The notes under the pieces are model-generated. The model was not told where the DNA came from, did not search any database, and saw only the letters and a program-made list of their open reading frames with translations. From Rhizorhapis sp. SPR117 (GTDB lineage: Bacteria > Pseudomonadota > Alphaproteobacteria > Sphingomonadales > Sphingomonadaceae): 13,170 nucleotides of DNA. Positions 1 through 7,028 of this stretch are shown in pieces; the first letter of the stretch is position 1, and every line of letters begins with the position of its first letter. The position numbers and the translations under genes are program-made. The DNA lies in NCBI RefSeq assembly GCF_021742065.1, contig NZ_JAKKIE010000076.1, positions 1 through 13,170 on the forward strand, read 5' to 3'.

Positions 1-15
1 AAACCATCGAAATGA

Positions 16-72
16 GGGGTCCCTTTTAGACGCCGATCACCCCGCTAACGGGGTCCTTTTTGCATGCCGATC
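16..72. repeat. Two near-identical 23-bp direct repeats (possible IS end)
   Basis: Positions 16-38 and 50-72 both run from GGGGTCC through a T-rich stretch to GCCGATC and match at 19 of 23 bases, with 34 bp between their starts. Closely spaced imperfect direct repeats near an end are typical of IS21-family elements, and the window starts just outside this block. The IS21 link comes from memory of the repeat style, with no transposase gene visible here, so it is a weak inference. The repeats also carry the intrinsic terminator described separately. Confidence 0.45.
39..61 (+). terminator. Rho-independent terminator
   Basis: ACCCCG (39-44) pairs perfectly with CGGGGT (49-54) around the tetraloop CTAA. 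A CC and then a run of five T follow (57-61). It would stop plus-strand transcription entering from the left edge, that is, from a gene outside the window. Confidence 0.6.
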
Positions 73-445
73 CACAGTCGAGAAGCGCGCGTGTGCTAGC
101 GCAATAGCGCGCTGCAGAGGTGTGGCGTCGGGACTGGTAATCCCGCGAAGTGCGATGGCCCGCGGCGGAGCGATCCGCCGGGGTGCCTGTGCATATGTCC
201 AGGTCGCTTGCGGCTAAAAGCGCAGGCGCATGTCACTTCGCATGTTACCAGCCCCGGCTCCCGCGTCCCACGCGGGAGCCATCGGCGCATTGAAGCCGCG
301 CCGCTCGCGCCTCAACCAGCGCACTCGTTCCGGGCGCCGACAAGATTCAACGCCCGGTCGCATCGGAGAAACGGCCGGTGGATAGCAAGTCGTGGCGCCT
401 CGGTTACCACGTTCTATTCACCGCACAGCGGGCGGAGAGCGGAAA
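73..445. other. Non-coding stretch with serial hairpins
   Basis: No open frame here looks like a protein. The stretch holds several inverted repeats: arms of 7 bp at 84-90/107-113, of 5 bp at 129-133/141-145 with a 7-nt loop, of 7 bp at 163-169/174-180 closing a GCGA tetraloop, and of 10 bp at 256-265/271-280. The 129-145 hairpin resembles a tRNA anticodon arm, but no T-arm or acceptor stem accompanies it. The function is unknown; a structured RNA, a recombination or att region, or a transfer-origin-like site are all possible. Confidence 0.35.
256..280. other. Strong hairpin, perfect 10-bp stem
   Basis: GGCTCCCGCG at 256-265 is the exact reverse complement of 271-280, with a 5-nt loop TCCCA. 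It is not followed by a T run on either strand, so it is not a standard intrinsic terminator. It is the strongest stem in the left-hand non-coding stretch and could be a protein binding site, an RNA structural element or a recombination core. Confidence 0.5.
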
Positions 446-673
446 TTGTCAGTGGAGACGCATAGAAAATGGGTGATGCTTGTCAGGCATCTGGATCGCG
501 CCCTGGCCCTTCTCGACGAACTCGACGAGGGCGATGGCGACAGTGCGGCGCACACCCAACGAGCGGTCAACGCCGCAAAGAGGGAATTGCGTAGCCGATT
601 TGGACGAGCCCAGCAGCTGCCGACCGGTGTGGTCCTCCCCTTCCCACCGCCGGCGTGTTCCCTTTCTCGCTGA
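446..673 (+). CDS. Small hypothetical protein, possible
   Basis: An open frame of about 75 residues from a TTG at 446; GTG 452 and ATG 476 are alternative starts. I prefer TTG because a GGAG lies eight bases upstream, but the start is uncertain. The central part (LVRHLDRALALLDELDEG and on through a region rich in Ala, Arg and Gln) reads like a short amphipathic helical hairpin. The last 20 residues are Pro-rich and less protein-like. I do not recognise a named family and claim no function. A 7-bp-stem hairpin (684-704) lies 11 bases after the stop. It sits alone between the left-edge repeats and the convergent MarR-like gene. A longer overlapping reading frame on the minus strand exists, but its composition is less protein-like. 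Confidence 0.35.
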   Translation: MSVETHRKWVMLVRHLDRALALLDELDEGDGDSAAHTQRAVNAAKRELRSRFGRAQQLPTGVVLPFPPPACSLSR

Positions 674-683
674 AGGGCAGGCT

Positions 684-704
684 CGCACGCCGTGAGAGCG
701 TGCG
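684..704. other. Hairpin after the small ORF
   Basis: CGCACGC (684-690) pairs with GCGTGCG (698-704) around a 7-nt loop, just after the stop codon at 673. No T run follows, so it is at best a weak or factor-dependent terminator. Confidence 0.35.
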
Positions 705-784
705 CTCTGCTCATCGGCTTGACCAGAGCGCATGTTGCGCCAGCGAGGTTTCCACTCGGATGAAAAATGTCCGCGTGCCACTTT

Positions 785-800
785 ATCACCGGCCGGTGAT
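785..800. promoter_or_regulatory. 16-bp perfect palindrome, operator-like
   Basis: ATCACCGGCCGGTGAT is perfectly self-complementary with no spacer. It lies 12 bp beyond the stop codon of the MarR-like gene on the minus strand. Its size and symmetry suit a dimeric winged-helix regulator, but it sits at the 3' side of that operon and has no T tract, so its role (operator, roadblock or terminator stem) is unresolved. Confidence 0.4.
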
Positions 801-812
801 TTCGCAGACGGT

Positions 813-1322
813 TCAACCTTGTGGCGGATGAGGGAGATCGTTCTTCGCTATCAACTTCTCGAAATAGCCCCTGACCAGCTCATATCCCTTGGGACTGAGG
901 CCGACAAAGGAGCGCCGACGGTCACGAGAGTCTCGTTCGCGCTCGAGCAAGCCGCTCGCTACCAGATTTCTGGCCCAGCGCCCCGCCGTGGTGATCGGCA
1001 GGCCGGTCATCGGCGAAAGGCTGGTGATCTTCACCTTCTTGCCCTGGGCCGCTACCCCGTAGAGACACAGTAATATATCCCATGCCGGGTCCGAAAAAAT
1101 CTCCGCTCCGAAGAACTCCTCGCGCAGCCGTCGAGCCCTAAGCCACCATGAGGCGAGGTCAATACCCGGCAAGGAACCGGCGTCGGAGGCGCGCGCTGTC
1201 TCATGTGTAGGCACGGATGGCGAGAGCTGTCGGTGGCCCGATGGCTGGAGTCCCCACGTATCTATGGGCGGGGTGATCTCCTCGGCGGCGCCTTGATCGA
1301 TCCTTCCGATCTGCTTGGTCAT
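813..1322 (-). CDS. MarR-like winged-helix transcriptional regulator
   Basis: A 169-residue predicted cytoplasmic DNA-binding protein. Residues about 75-155 carry the winged-helix core: a helix containing WDILLCLYG, the recognition helix region LPITTAGRWARNLVASGLL, and the charged wing ERDSRDRRRSFVGLSPKG, which matches the MarR family pattern (D-x-R-x-R in the wing). The first 60 residues are Pro/Ser-rich and not conserved-looking. I chose ATG 1322 because GGGGAG precedes it by six bases. ATG 1340 (adding MIGERK) overlaps the upstream stop as ATGA and is also possible. The gene starts 14 nt after the acyltransferase gene ends, so the two are almost certainly co-transcribed and this protein may regulate its own operon. 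The ligand and target are not readable from the sequence. A palindrome lies just beyond the stop at 785-800. Confidence 0.8.
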   Translation of the reverse strand: MTKQIGRIDQGAAEEITPPIDTWGLQPSGHRQLSPSVPTHETARASDAGSLPGIDLASWWLRARRLREEFFGAEIFSDPAWDILLCLYGVAAQGKKVKITSLSPMTGLPITTAGRWARNLVASGLLERERDSRDRRRSFVGLSPKGYELVRGYFEKLIAKNDLPHPPQG

Positions 1323-1336
1323 CTTTCGCTCCCCGA

Positions 1337-2596
1337 TCATCGCACGGGGACAGCGGCAGCGCTCCGGCCCTTGCAATGGCGCTCGGGCTCGAGCGCCGCG
1401 GACTTTGGGAAGCCGCAGCGCGCCGCTGAGCGGTCGAGCGGTCCAGGGCTGTCCCAATCCCCTTCTGGACGGATAAGGATATATGGATTTGCCCCGATGA
1501 CGATGGGATTCGGATCGATCCCGAGATCCGCCTCGAGCTCGACATACTCCACATTCGAAAAGGCGAAGGATGAGCGATCAGACAGCGGCTTGAAGCCGAA
1601 CAGGCCCCAGAAGCGGGTCAGGTCGACACGCGAGTGACCATATGCTCGTCGATACCCCTTCCGCCTGCAATAGCCGATGGCCTCGCGAACCAGCCGGAAA
1701 GCGAGCCTGGATGTCCGGTATTCCTTGCGGACAGCCAGTCTCTCGAGCTTCACGAAATCCGCGAAGAAGCGGATGCGGATACATCCCGCGGGCTCGCCGT
1801 CGATCCGACCAATCAGATGGGTCGCGCAGAAGTCGTTTCCATCGAACTCCTCTTCATACGGGCATTCCTGTTCGCTGATGTACGTCGCGGCCCGCACGGA
1901 GAAGGCCTTCAGCAGATCCTCGACCGTGCGCGCAACCCCGACCTCGATCTCACCGCTTCCCCGACGATGGTCGATACCGAAGACGGGAAAGCCCGAAAGC
2001 GGTGGCAGGGAAAGGAGGTCGCGAGGCGCGGACGGGTAGACGGACTGGGCCGCGACGAAGCCCATGGCGGGAAACAGCTTGGCGGTGTGGCCGGTCACCG
2101 CCCTTGTGAAAAGCGGACATCCATCGGGTGACAGACGGCCCAGAAAAGGGGCAAGTGCCTTGACCGTCGGCCCGAAAGCGGCGGGTGCGAAAATCAGCCA
2201 GATGTAGATGGCTGACGGAACTTCGTCGCCGCGGCAAACGAGTGCGAGATCGGGGGCGCTTCCTTTGAACCGTCCTTCGATCAAAGCTCGGGCGCCGTCA
2301 CTGGTGAGCGGCAGATAAGCGAGAAACGGCATACTCCCGGGCGGGAGCCCGTTCCCTTCGATAAGCTGGAAAATGTCCGGGTTATGCGCCATCGCGGCTT
2401 CGACGACCTTATCGCAGGCCAAGCCTGGGAGACTGATACGGGCATGGCCAAGTGCGCGAAGGGCCTCACGGATCGTCGCGCGGCGCGTGACAGCCGCCGG
2501 CCGGCTGCCGTCATTGCAGAGCTTCCGGATGCGATCCGAGAATGCCATCGAGCGATAGCCATCGACGTCGGCGGGACTAACTGACTCTTGATACAT
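1337..2596 (-). CDS. GNAT-type acyltransferase, two-domain
   Basis: A 419-residue protein. The C-terminal half (about residues 215-360) has the order of a GNAT fold: a strand with VGVARTVEDLLKAFSVR, an ECPYEEEFDGND acidic loop, the strand AGCIRIRFF, the motif-A region VKLERLAVRKEYR and the C-terminal LFGFKPL. The glycines of the classic R-x-x-G-x-G/A acyl-CoA loop are missing (EYRTSRLA). Residues about 60-190 look like a second, degenerate GNAT domain (FTRAVTGHTAKLFPAMGF). The last 40 residues are low-conservation sequence. Start ATG 2596 has AAGGGGG five bases upstream. First gene of a unit with the MarR-like gene and divergent from the LysR gene. Alternatives are an N-acyl amino acid (FeeM-like) or autoinducer-type synthase, which share this fold. 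The substrate cannot be read. Confidence 0.75.
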   Translation of the reverse strand: MYQESVSPADVDGYRSMAFSDRIRKLCNDGSRPAAVTRRATIREALRALGHARISLPGLACDKVVEAAMAHNPDIFQLIEGNGLPPGSMPFLAYLPLTSDGARALIEGRFKGSAPDLALVCRGDEVPSAIYIWLIFAPAAFGPTVKALAPFLGRLSPDGCPLFTRAVTGHTAKLFPAMGFVAAQSVYPSAPRDLLSLPPLSGFPVFGIDHRRGSGEIEVGVARTVEDLLKAFSVRAATYISEQECPYEEEFDGNDFCATHLIGRIDGEPAGCIRIRFFADFVKLERLAVRKEYRTSRLAFRLVREAIGYCRRKGYRRAYGHSRVDLTRFWGLFGFKPLSDRSSFAFSNVEYVELEADLGIDPNPIVIGANPYILIRPEGDWDSPGPLDRSAARCGFPKSAALEPERHCKGRSAAAVPVR

Positions 2597-2956
2597 GGAA
2601 CCCCCTTCGAGATGTGAAGGGTTGTTCAGCTACGCCTTTCGCATTCCAGTGAAGCGAGGCCATTTCTGACCTGGGTGGATCAAATGTTGACCCGTGCGCG
2701 CGTGCGCCGGCCCTCATCCCGTTCAAATCGGAGATGGTTTGTGCCGCCCCCGGGGATAGGCAAAGCGCCAAAGCGAGCGCCTTATCTTGAGGAGAGGAAT
2801 TGCCAGGAGGGCTGTTCGCATGTTGAGACCGAGAGGAAGCTTGGGCCGTGGAGAGACGATTTCCGCGCCGATGTGGTCGCCGATAGCGGCTGGTCAAGAT
2901 GGCGAGTTGACCGCCAGGGGGCGGCCGCCGGACACGCCCCGCGCGCGTGTCACGCT
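2597..2956. other. Divergent intergenic region (acyltransferase / LysR)
   Basis: A 360-bp gap between divergent starts. It must hold the promoters of both directions. I see no confident -35/-10 pair and no long dyad. A frame open from 2675 runs in phase into the LysR gene, but its translation is Arg/Pro-rich and does not resemble protein, so I treat it as untranslated. Confidence 0.4.
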
Positions 2957-4075
2957 ATGATCAAGAAGCGGCCAGCCTCTCGCTCGACCTCCCTGCTGTC
3001 GACAGAGCCTGGCGGCTTAGGCCAACGGGGTCTTCCGCGTGGAGCGCTTGGGAAGGGAATTCCGGCGTCCTTCCGGGCCAATCTCAAGCAAATCGACTGG
3101 ACGGATCTCGAGCTCTTTCTGAACGTCGCCGAGGCCGGAAGCATCAGGGCCGGTGCAATCCGCACGCGCCGTGCGATCAATACCGTACGCAACAGGCTGG
3201 CGCGAATGGAGGATGTTCTGGGAGAGCTCATCGCCCGACGCGGCCGCGATGGTCTGCAACTTACGCAATCCGGCCAGGCATTGCTGCGTATCGCCCGAGA
3301 GATGCATTCGTCGCGGCAAAGCGCGGCGCATCAGGACGCGGAAAGCGGACAGCGGATGCGCGTCAGGATCGCGGCGACCGAGGGATTGGGTACCTATTGG
3401 CTGACGCCGCGCATTCTCGAATTCCAGGCCGCGACCCAGCTTAGGATCGAACTGCATTGCGACATGCAGCGCGTGGACATGGCAGAGGGTGACTTCGACA
3501 TTGCAGTTCAACTCGAGCAGCCGGAGGTGGCCAGTTCGCTGTGCTTCCGCCTGGGGACACTCCATCTGATGCCGTTCGCGTCCGACAAGTATCTGCGAGA
3601 AGCGGGCGTGCCGCAATCCGTCGATGACTGGCCTGATCACCGATTGGTTTGGCAGGAGGCGGACCAGGTCGCTTCACAGTTGCTCCCCTTCTTTGTGGGC
3701 ACAGTCGATACGGGCGATCTGATCAGCCTGACCACGAACAGTAGTTTGACGCATTTCCGCGCGGTTGCCGCAGGGGGTGGCATAGGATTCCTTCCGACCT
3801 ATGCCCGCGCCATCAGTCGCTTGGTGCGCCCCATCGATATCGGTGTCCACCTCAAGCGCGAGATCCTGTGTGTCTTGAATCCCGCCCGCGCCCAATCCCC
3901 CGAGGTGGAGCGGGCCGTAGATTGGCTGACATCGGCCTTCTCGGGGGAGAAATACCCCTGGTTCAGGGACGAGTTCGTTCACCCGCGCGATTTCGATCAG
4001 ACTGCGACCGCTGCAAATGTGACGAGCCTGTTCGAAGGGTACATCGATGGTCTAGATGCCAGCGGCGATACGTAG
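2957..4075 (+). CDS. LysR-type transcriptional regulator
   Basis: A 372-residue predicted DNA-binding activator or repressor. The N-terminal winged helix-turn-helix is at about residues 48-110, from WTDLELFLNVAEAGSIRAG through the recognition-helix region to LTQSGQALL. The substrate-binding part follows, ending with a phrase usual for this family, FRAVAAGGGIGFLPTYARAI, and the C-terminal domain around residues 290-340. The start is uncertain: ATG 2957 is the last in-frame ATG or GTG before the HTH, but it leaves an unusual 47-residue N-terminal extension and lacks a clear Shine-Dalgarno. LysR proteins usually begin within a few residues of the HTH, and no TTG is available there, so an atypical start or a mutated start is possible. 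Transcribed away from the acyltransferase/MarR unit, the classic layout for a LysR regulator controlling its divergent neighbour. The effector is unknown. Confidence 0.88.
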   Translation: MIKKRPASRSTSLLSTEPGGLGQRGLPRGALGKGIPASFRANLKQIDWTDLELFLNVAEAGSIRAGAIRTRRAINTVRNRLARMEDVLGELIARRGRDGLQLTQSGQALLRIAREMHSSRQSAAHQDAESGQRMRVRIAATEGLGTYWLTPRILEFQAATQLRIELHCDMQRVDMAEGDFDIAVQLEQPEVASSLCFRLGTLHLMPFASDKYLREAGVPQSVDDWPDHRLVWQEADQVASQLLPFFVGTVDTGDLISLTTNSSLTHFRAVAAGGGIGFLPTYARAISRLVRPIDIGVHLKREILCVLNPARAQSPEVERAVDWLTSAFSGEKYPWFRDEFVHPRDFDQTATAANVTSLFEGYIDGLDASGDT

Positions 4076-4132
4076 ACGACAGAACTTGCATCGCGCCCAT
4101 GCACGATAGTTCTGATACAACCTATATTACGT

Positions 4133-4417
4133 TCAGCCATTTCGGTTAAGGGAAGGGATCATAAAGCTCACCCAACGCGTGAGCTTGCGTCGCATCACCG
4201 AACTCGCAGAGGGCAATGTGATCGTGCGGGCCAGACCCTCACGGAGCGCGCCGAGTGTACGCCAATTCGCCACTGCGAGCTGGAACGCCCGCTCGTTGTC
4301 CGGCTTCGCGACCCAATCGCGGAATCGCCGCATCTCACGGTCGTTCATGTCTCCAGAAGTGAGGCGCACGACCCAACTTTGCGCGGCGGAGGTGGGTCCA
4401 GGGTCGCGTTCATGCAT
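4133..4417 (-). CDS. FecR-like sigma regulator, DUF4880 domain only
   Basis: A 94-residue protein whose first 65 residues match the cytoplasmic N-terminal domain of FecR/PupR anti-sigma regulators: SAAQSWVVRLTSGDMN, then FRDWVAKPDNERAFQLA, with conserved Trp at about 15, 35 and 52. Full-length FecR proteins run to about 300 residues with a membrane segment and a periplasmic domain. Here the frame stops after RRKLTRWVSFMIPSL, with neither present. It lies 104 nt downstream of the FecI-like gene on the same strand, as expected for a sigma/regulator pair. It is either a 3'-truncated gene or one of the short stand-alone forms; I cannot decide which. A cytosolic fragment of FecR can itself promote sigma activity in the ferric citrate system, so the remnant could still act. 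Convergent with the LysR gene 57 bp away. ATG 4417 is preceded by a weak ribosome binding site. Confidence 0.72.
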   Translation of the reverse strand: MHERDPGPTSAAQSWVVRLTSGDMNDREMRRFRDWVAKPDNERAFQLAVANWRTLGALREGLARTITLPSASSVMRRKLTRWVSFMIPSLNRNG

Positions 4418-4521
4418 CGGCCTATCGAATTCCCCGGCAAGGCGCGGTCAGATCCGTGCCTACAATTCGTAGGGCGAAGGCGGGAACCGATTGCCTAACC
4501 GCTGATTAAGAAAAATGCGGC

Positions 4522-5025
4522 TTAGCTTTCCGCCAGCGCCGCACAGAGAGCAGCGAGAGCGCGCCGCATGTGCTTTTCGACCGTGGTCCGGGAGACCCCC
4601 AGCCGTTTGGCGACATCGCGCTGCGGGATGTTTTCCATTCGATTGAGATAGAAGATCGTGCGGGTTGGCTCCGGCAGGGCTTCTGCCCGCGCAAGAACGC
4701 GACTGAGGCCGTCCTTCGCAATCGCGACTTGGTCAACTGGAAGGACATAATCCACGCCCCAGACGATACTCTCGATCTCCCGCTGTAACCGTTTGCGGCG
4801 CGCCTCGGCCCTACCCTGATCGAGCGCGACGCAACGCGCAAGATAGAACAGGAACGCCCCCATATCCTCTATAGCCGGGTCATCCGCGACGCGTTGCACC
4901 CGGATCCAAAGGGACTGAAGAGTGTCTTCGAGGCTTTCGCGTTCAACCATGCGTGCAAAAAGCCGCTTCAGCGCCCGTTCCTCCGCGAACATCAACCGGG
5001 TAAGAGCGGCGGCATTAGATGGCAT
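4522..5025 (-). CDS. FecI-like ECF RNA polymerase sigma factor
   Basis: A 167-residue sigma-70 family ECF factor, predicted cytoplasmic. Region 2 spans about residues 8-78 (FARMVERESLEDTLQSLWIR, then AFLFYLARCVALDQGRAEARRKR). Region 4 spans about 108-160, with the helix-turn-helix IPQRDVAKRLGVSRTTVEKHMRRAL. Both match FecI-type factors, and the length is typical. ATG 5025 is preceded by AAGGAAGGA at good spacing and is preferred over an upstream ATG at 5115 that adds 30 unlike residues. FecI-type factors are normally controlled by a FecR partner and direct transcription of a TonB-dependent receptor. The FecR partner follows here, but no receptor gene is in the window. What it transcribes is therefore unknown. 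Confidence 0.85.
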   Translation of the reverse strand: MPSNAAALTRLMFAEERALKRLFARMVERESLEDTLQSLWIRVQRVADDPAIEDMGAFLFYLARCVALDQGRAEARRKRLQREIESIVWGVDYVLPVDQVAIAKDGLSRVLARAEALPEPTRTIFYLNRMENIPQRDVAKRLGVSRTTVEKHMRRALAALCAALAES

Positions 5026-5722
5026 CGAGGATCCTTCCTTCTGCGCCGGTGAGATGACAGTTCCGAATGAGTTGGCTAGCTGACCGCCCAGGAGAATAGA
5101 GCGCGTTCGCACCACAATGTCGGAACCAGCCGATCATCTGAAAATTGCCGAGAAGTCCGCCACTGCGCCGCACCCTTCAGGTCCGCAGGATTCAAGAGCT
5201 CAGGCTATCCCGCAATTCCATGTAGCCGCCGATCCGTAGAATCCCGGATGGCTGCGATGCATGTCGACTTCGCCGGGGTTGGTCTCGCCAAGCATTGCTC
5301 ACAGTTGGGCTTCAATGCGCGTCGATGTGCATTTTCTGTAGCGTTCCGAACGATGTCGCCATTATCGGGCAAACGCCGCACATCTGGAGGAAACGAGGCG
5401 TGACCTGCCGCCGGCTCACTCATCTTGCGCAATGGCTCCGGCGATCGTGCCATGCAGGACAAACATAACGAGTACGTATCGCCGTTCATACTAGCCTGGC
5501 ACCGCCAGAGGCTGCCGCTCTCCGCCTTTCGCCGGAGAGTCTCACCGCAACCGCTTTGCTAGGGACAGGGAACTCGCCGGCCCAAGGCGGGGCATTCCGG
5601 GCAGCGAGGAAAGGCTGATCATACAAGCATCCTTCAAGTGTCATCTGTCCGAGAGCCATCGGAGCCTGAGAACAATCAGCCTCGGTTAGAGTTATTGTCG
5701 ATTGGCGAAAGGCGAGAACTGC
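5026..5722. other. Long intergenic region without a supported gene
   Basis: About 700 bp between two divergent transcripts. A 94-residue minus-strand frame (5205-5489) and the tail of a long frame antisense to the dehalogenase gene do not resemble proteins. Small dyads are present: CTGGC/GCCAG at 5496-5508 and CTCTCCG/CGGAGAG at 5518-5539 (8-nt loop). The region must contain the promoters of the sigma factor gene (minus) and of the dehalogenase cassette (plus). It could also hold decayed coding sequence. Confidence 0.4.
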
Positions 5723-6610
5723 ATGGTTGACGGTTCGATCGAGGGATTTGCGCGTCGGCATCTTCCGGGCGAGGACATCGAAGTGGATGCCCTCGTCGGC
5801 GGCAGCGGGCGACCTTTGCTGTTGCTCCACGGTTGGCCGCAGACACGCATGTGCTGGTCGGCGATGGCGCCTGGGCTCGCGGAGATGTTCACCGTCGTCA
5901 TGCCCGATCTGCGTGGCTACGGCCGAAGCGGCAAACCGGAGGGCGGCGATCAGCATGCTGCTTATTCCAAGCGGGCGATGGCGCAGGACCAAATCCTGGC
6001 AATGAAGGCGCTCGGTTTCGATCGGTTCGCGGTCGGCGCGCATGATCGCGGTGCCCGCGTCGCCTATCGGCTCGCGCTGGACTATCCCGAAGTGGTGACG
6101 CGGCTCGCCAGCCTCGACGTGGTTCCGACCGCCGATGTCTGGAACAGCATGGGAGCGAAGCAAGCTGTCGCGACGTGGCACTGGCCGTTCCTGGCGCAGC
6201 CGGATGGCTTGCCCGAGAAGCTGATCGGCGCCGATCCCGAATGGTTCGTGCGCTACATCCTCGAACACCAGTCGGCGCCGGGATTCGAGTTTCCAGAGCA
6301 GAATGTCGCCGATTATGTCGCCTGCGCGCAGCAATCCGGGACGGTGCGGGGCTGGTGCGAGGATTATCGCGCCGGCTGGGGCATCGACCGCGAGCTGGAC
6401 GAGGCCGACCGCGGACGTAAGCTGGCGATGCCGTTGCTGGTCCTGTGGGGCGAGCAGGGTTCGCTCAAGGGCAAGGACGGCGTCGCGCTGTGGCGGCCGT
6501 GGGCCAGCCAGGTCGAAGGTGAGGTGCTGCCCTGCGGTCACTTCATACCCGAAGAGCAGCCCCATGCGGTCGCCGCACATTTCCTTCGTTTCTTCGGAGA
6601 GGCAGCATGA
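5723..6610 (+). CDS. Haloacetate dehalogenase-like alpha/beta hydrolase
   Basis: A 295-residue soluble hydrolase. Motifs in order: HGWPQT at 36-41 (oxyanion region), DLRGYGRS at 62-69, the nucleophile motif HDRGAR with Asp108, Asp132 in LDVVPT, His153-Trp154 in WHWPFLAQP, Tyr215, and catalytic His273 in CGHFIPEEQP. These line up in order and spacing with Asp110, Arg111/Arg114, Asp134, His155-Trp156, Tyr219 and His280 of the well-studied fluoroacetate dehalogenase. The full triad and the halide pocket residues therefore appear present. Family members hydrolyse 2-haloacetates to glycolate; the actual substrate is not proved, and an epoxide hydrolase role is the main alternative. ATG 5723 follows AAGGCGAG; a TTG at 5702 would add seven residues. 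Its stop overlaps the VOC start (ATGA), so the two are translationally coupled. Confidence 0.82.
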   Translation: MVDGSIEGFARRHLPGEDIEVDALVGGSGRPLLLLHGWPQTRMCWSAMAPGLAEMFTVVMPDLRGYGRSGKPEGGDQHAAYSKRAMAQDQILAMKALGFDRFAVGAHDRGARVAYRLALDYPEVVTRLASLDVVPTADVWNSMGAKQAVATWHWPFLAQPDGLPEKLIGADPEWFVRYILEHQSAPGFEFPEQNVADYVACAQQSGTVRGWCEDYRAGWGIDRELDEADRGRKLAMPLLVLWGEQGSLKGKDGVALWRPWASQVEGEVLPCGHFIPEEQPHAVAAHFLRFFGEAA

Positions 6611-6984
6611 TCGACCGCATCGACCATCTGGTTCTCACCGGCCGTTGCCTGGAGGCGACGTGCGCCTTCTATGAGCGTGCGCTCGGCTTTCGCCGGGTGG
6701 GCGCGGCGATGCGGCCCGCCGCGCTAACCTTCGGTCGTCGGAAGAACAACGTCCACGAGGTCGGCCACACGTTCGACCCCAAGGCTGTCGCGCCGACGTC
6801 CGGCGCGGGCGACTTCTGCCTGGTCATCGAACGACCGCTCGACGAGGTACGCGCGCATCTCGAGAGCTGCGGCGTCGCGATCGAGCTCGGTCCGATCGAG
6901 CGCGAAGGCGCGCAGGGCAGAATGATGTTGATGTACTTCCGTGACCCGGACGGCAACCTGGTGGAAGTCAGCCGCTACGACTGA
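6607..6984 (+). CDS. VOC (glyoxalase/bleomycin-resistance fold) family protein
   Basis: A 125-residue single-module VOC protein: the opening IDHLVLTGR with His7, then FYERALGF at 21-28, a central NVHEVGH segment, and the closing FRDPDGNLVEVSRYD with Glu120. His7 and Glu120 are the usual metal-ligand positions at the start and end of the fold. Such proteins act as dimers in glyoxalases, ring-cleavage dioxygenases, epimerases and resistance proteins, and the reaction cannot be named here. It overlaps the dehalogenase gene by four bases and precedes the GFA gene by 44 bp. A role in the same pathway or in clearing a reactive product is an inference from this coupling. Confidence 0.8.
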   Translation: MIDRIDHLVLTGRCLEATCAFYERALGFRRVGAAMRPAALTFGRRKNNVHEVGHTFDPKAVAPTSGAGDFCLVIERPLDEVRAHLESCGVAIELGPIEREGAQGRMMLMYFRDPDGNLVEVSRYD

Positions 6985-7028
6985 GCGAGAGCGAGGAAGT
7001 CTTCATCGAGCAAGATTTGGAGGAGTCC

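Noticed and set aside
129..145. Possible tRNA anticodon arm (5-bp stem, 7-nt loop with GGT anticodon position)
   Set aside because: There is no T-arm with a TTC-type loop and no acceptor stem or CCA in range, and the D-arm is poor. It is kept only as a hairpin.
2675..2956. Upstream in-frame extension of the LysR gene to ATG 2675
   Set aside because: It would add 94 residues of Arg/Pro-rich sequence unlike any LysR N-terminus, making the protein 466 residues against about 300 for the family.
3017..3640. Minus-strand frame of 207 codons under the LysR gene
   Set aside because: Overlaps a clear LysR coding region in full and shows no recognisable motif.
5205..5489. Minus-strand frame of 94 codons upstream of the sigma factor gene
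   Set aside because: No ribosome binding site, no family pattern and irregular composition; not supported as a gene, though decayed coding sequence cannot be excluded.
5486..6580. Long minus-strand frame of 364 codons
   Set aside because: It lies antisense to the dehalogenase gene, whose motifs are unmistakable. The translation is rich in Arg, His and Pro with no family pattern, as expected for the shadow of a GC-rich gene.
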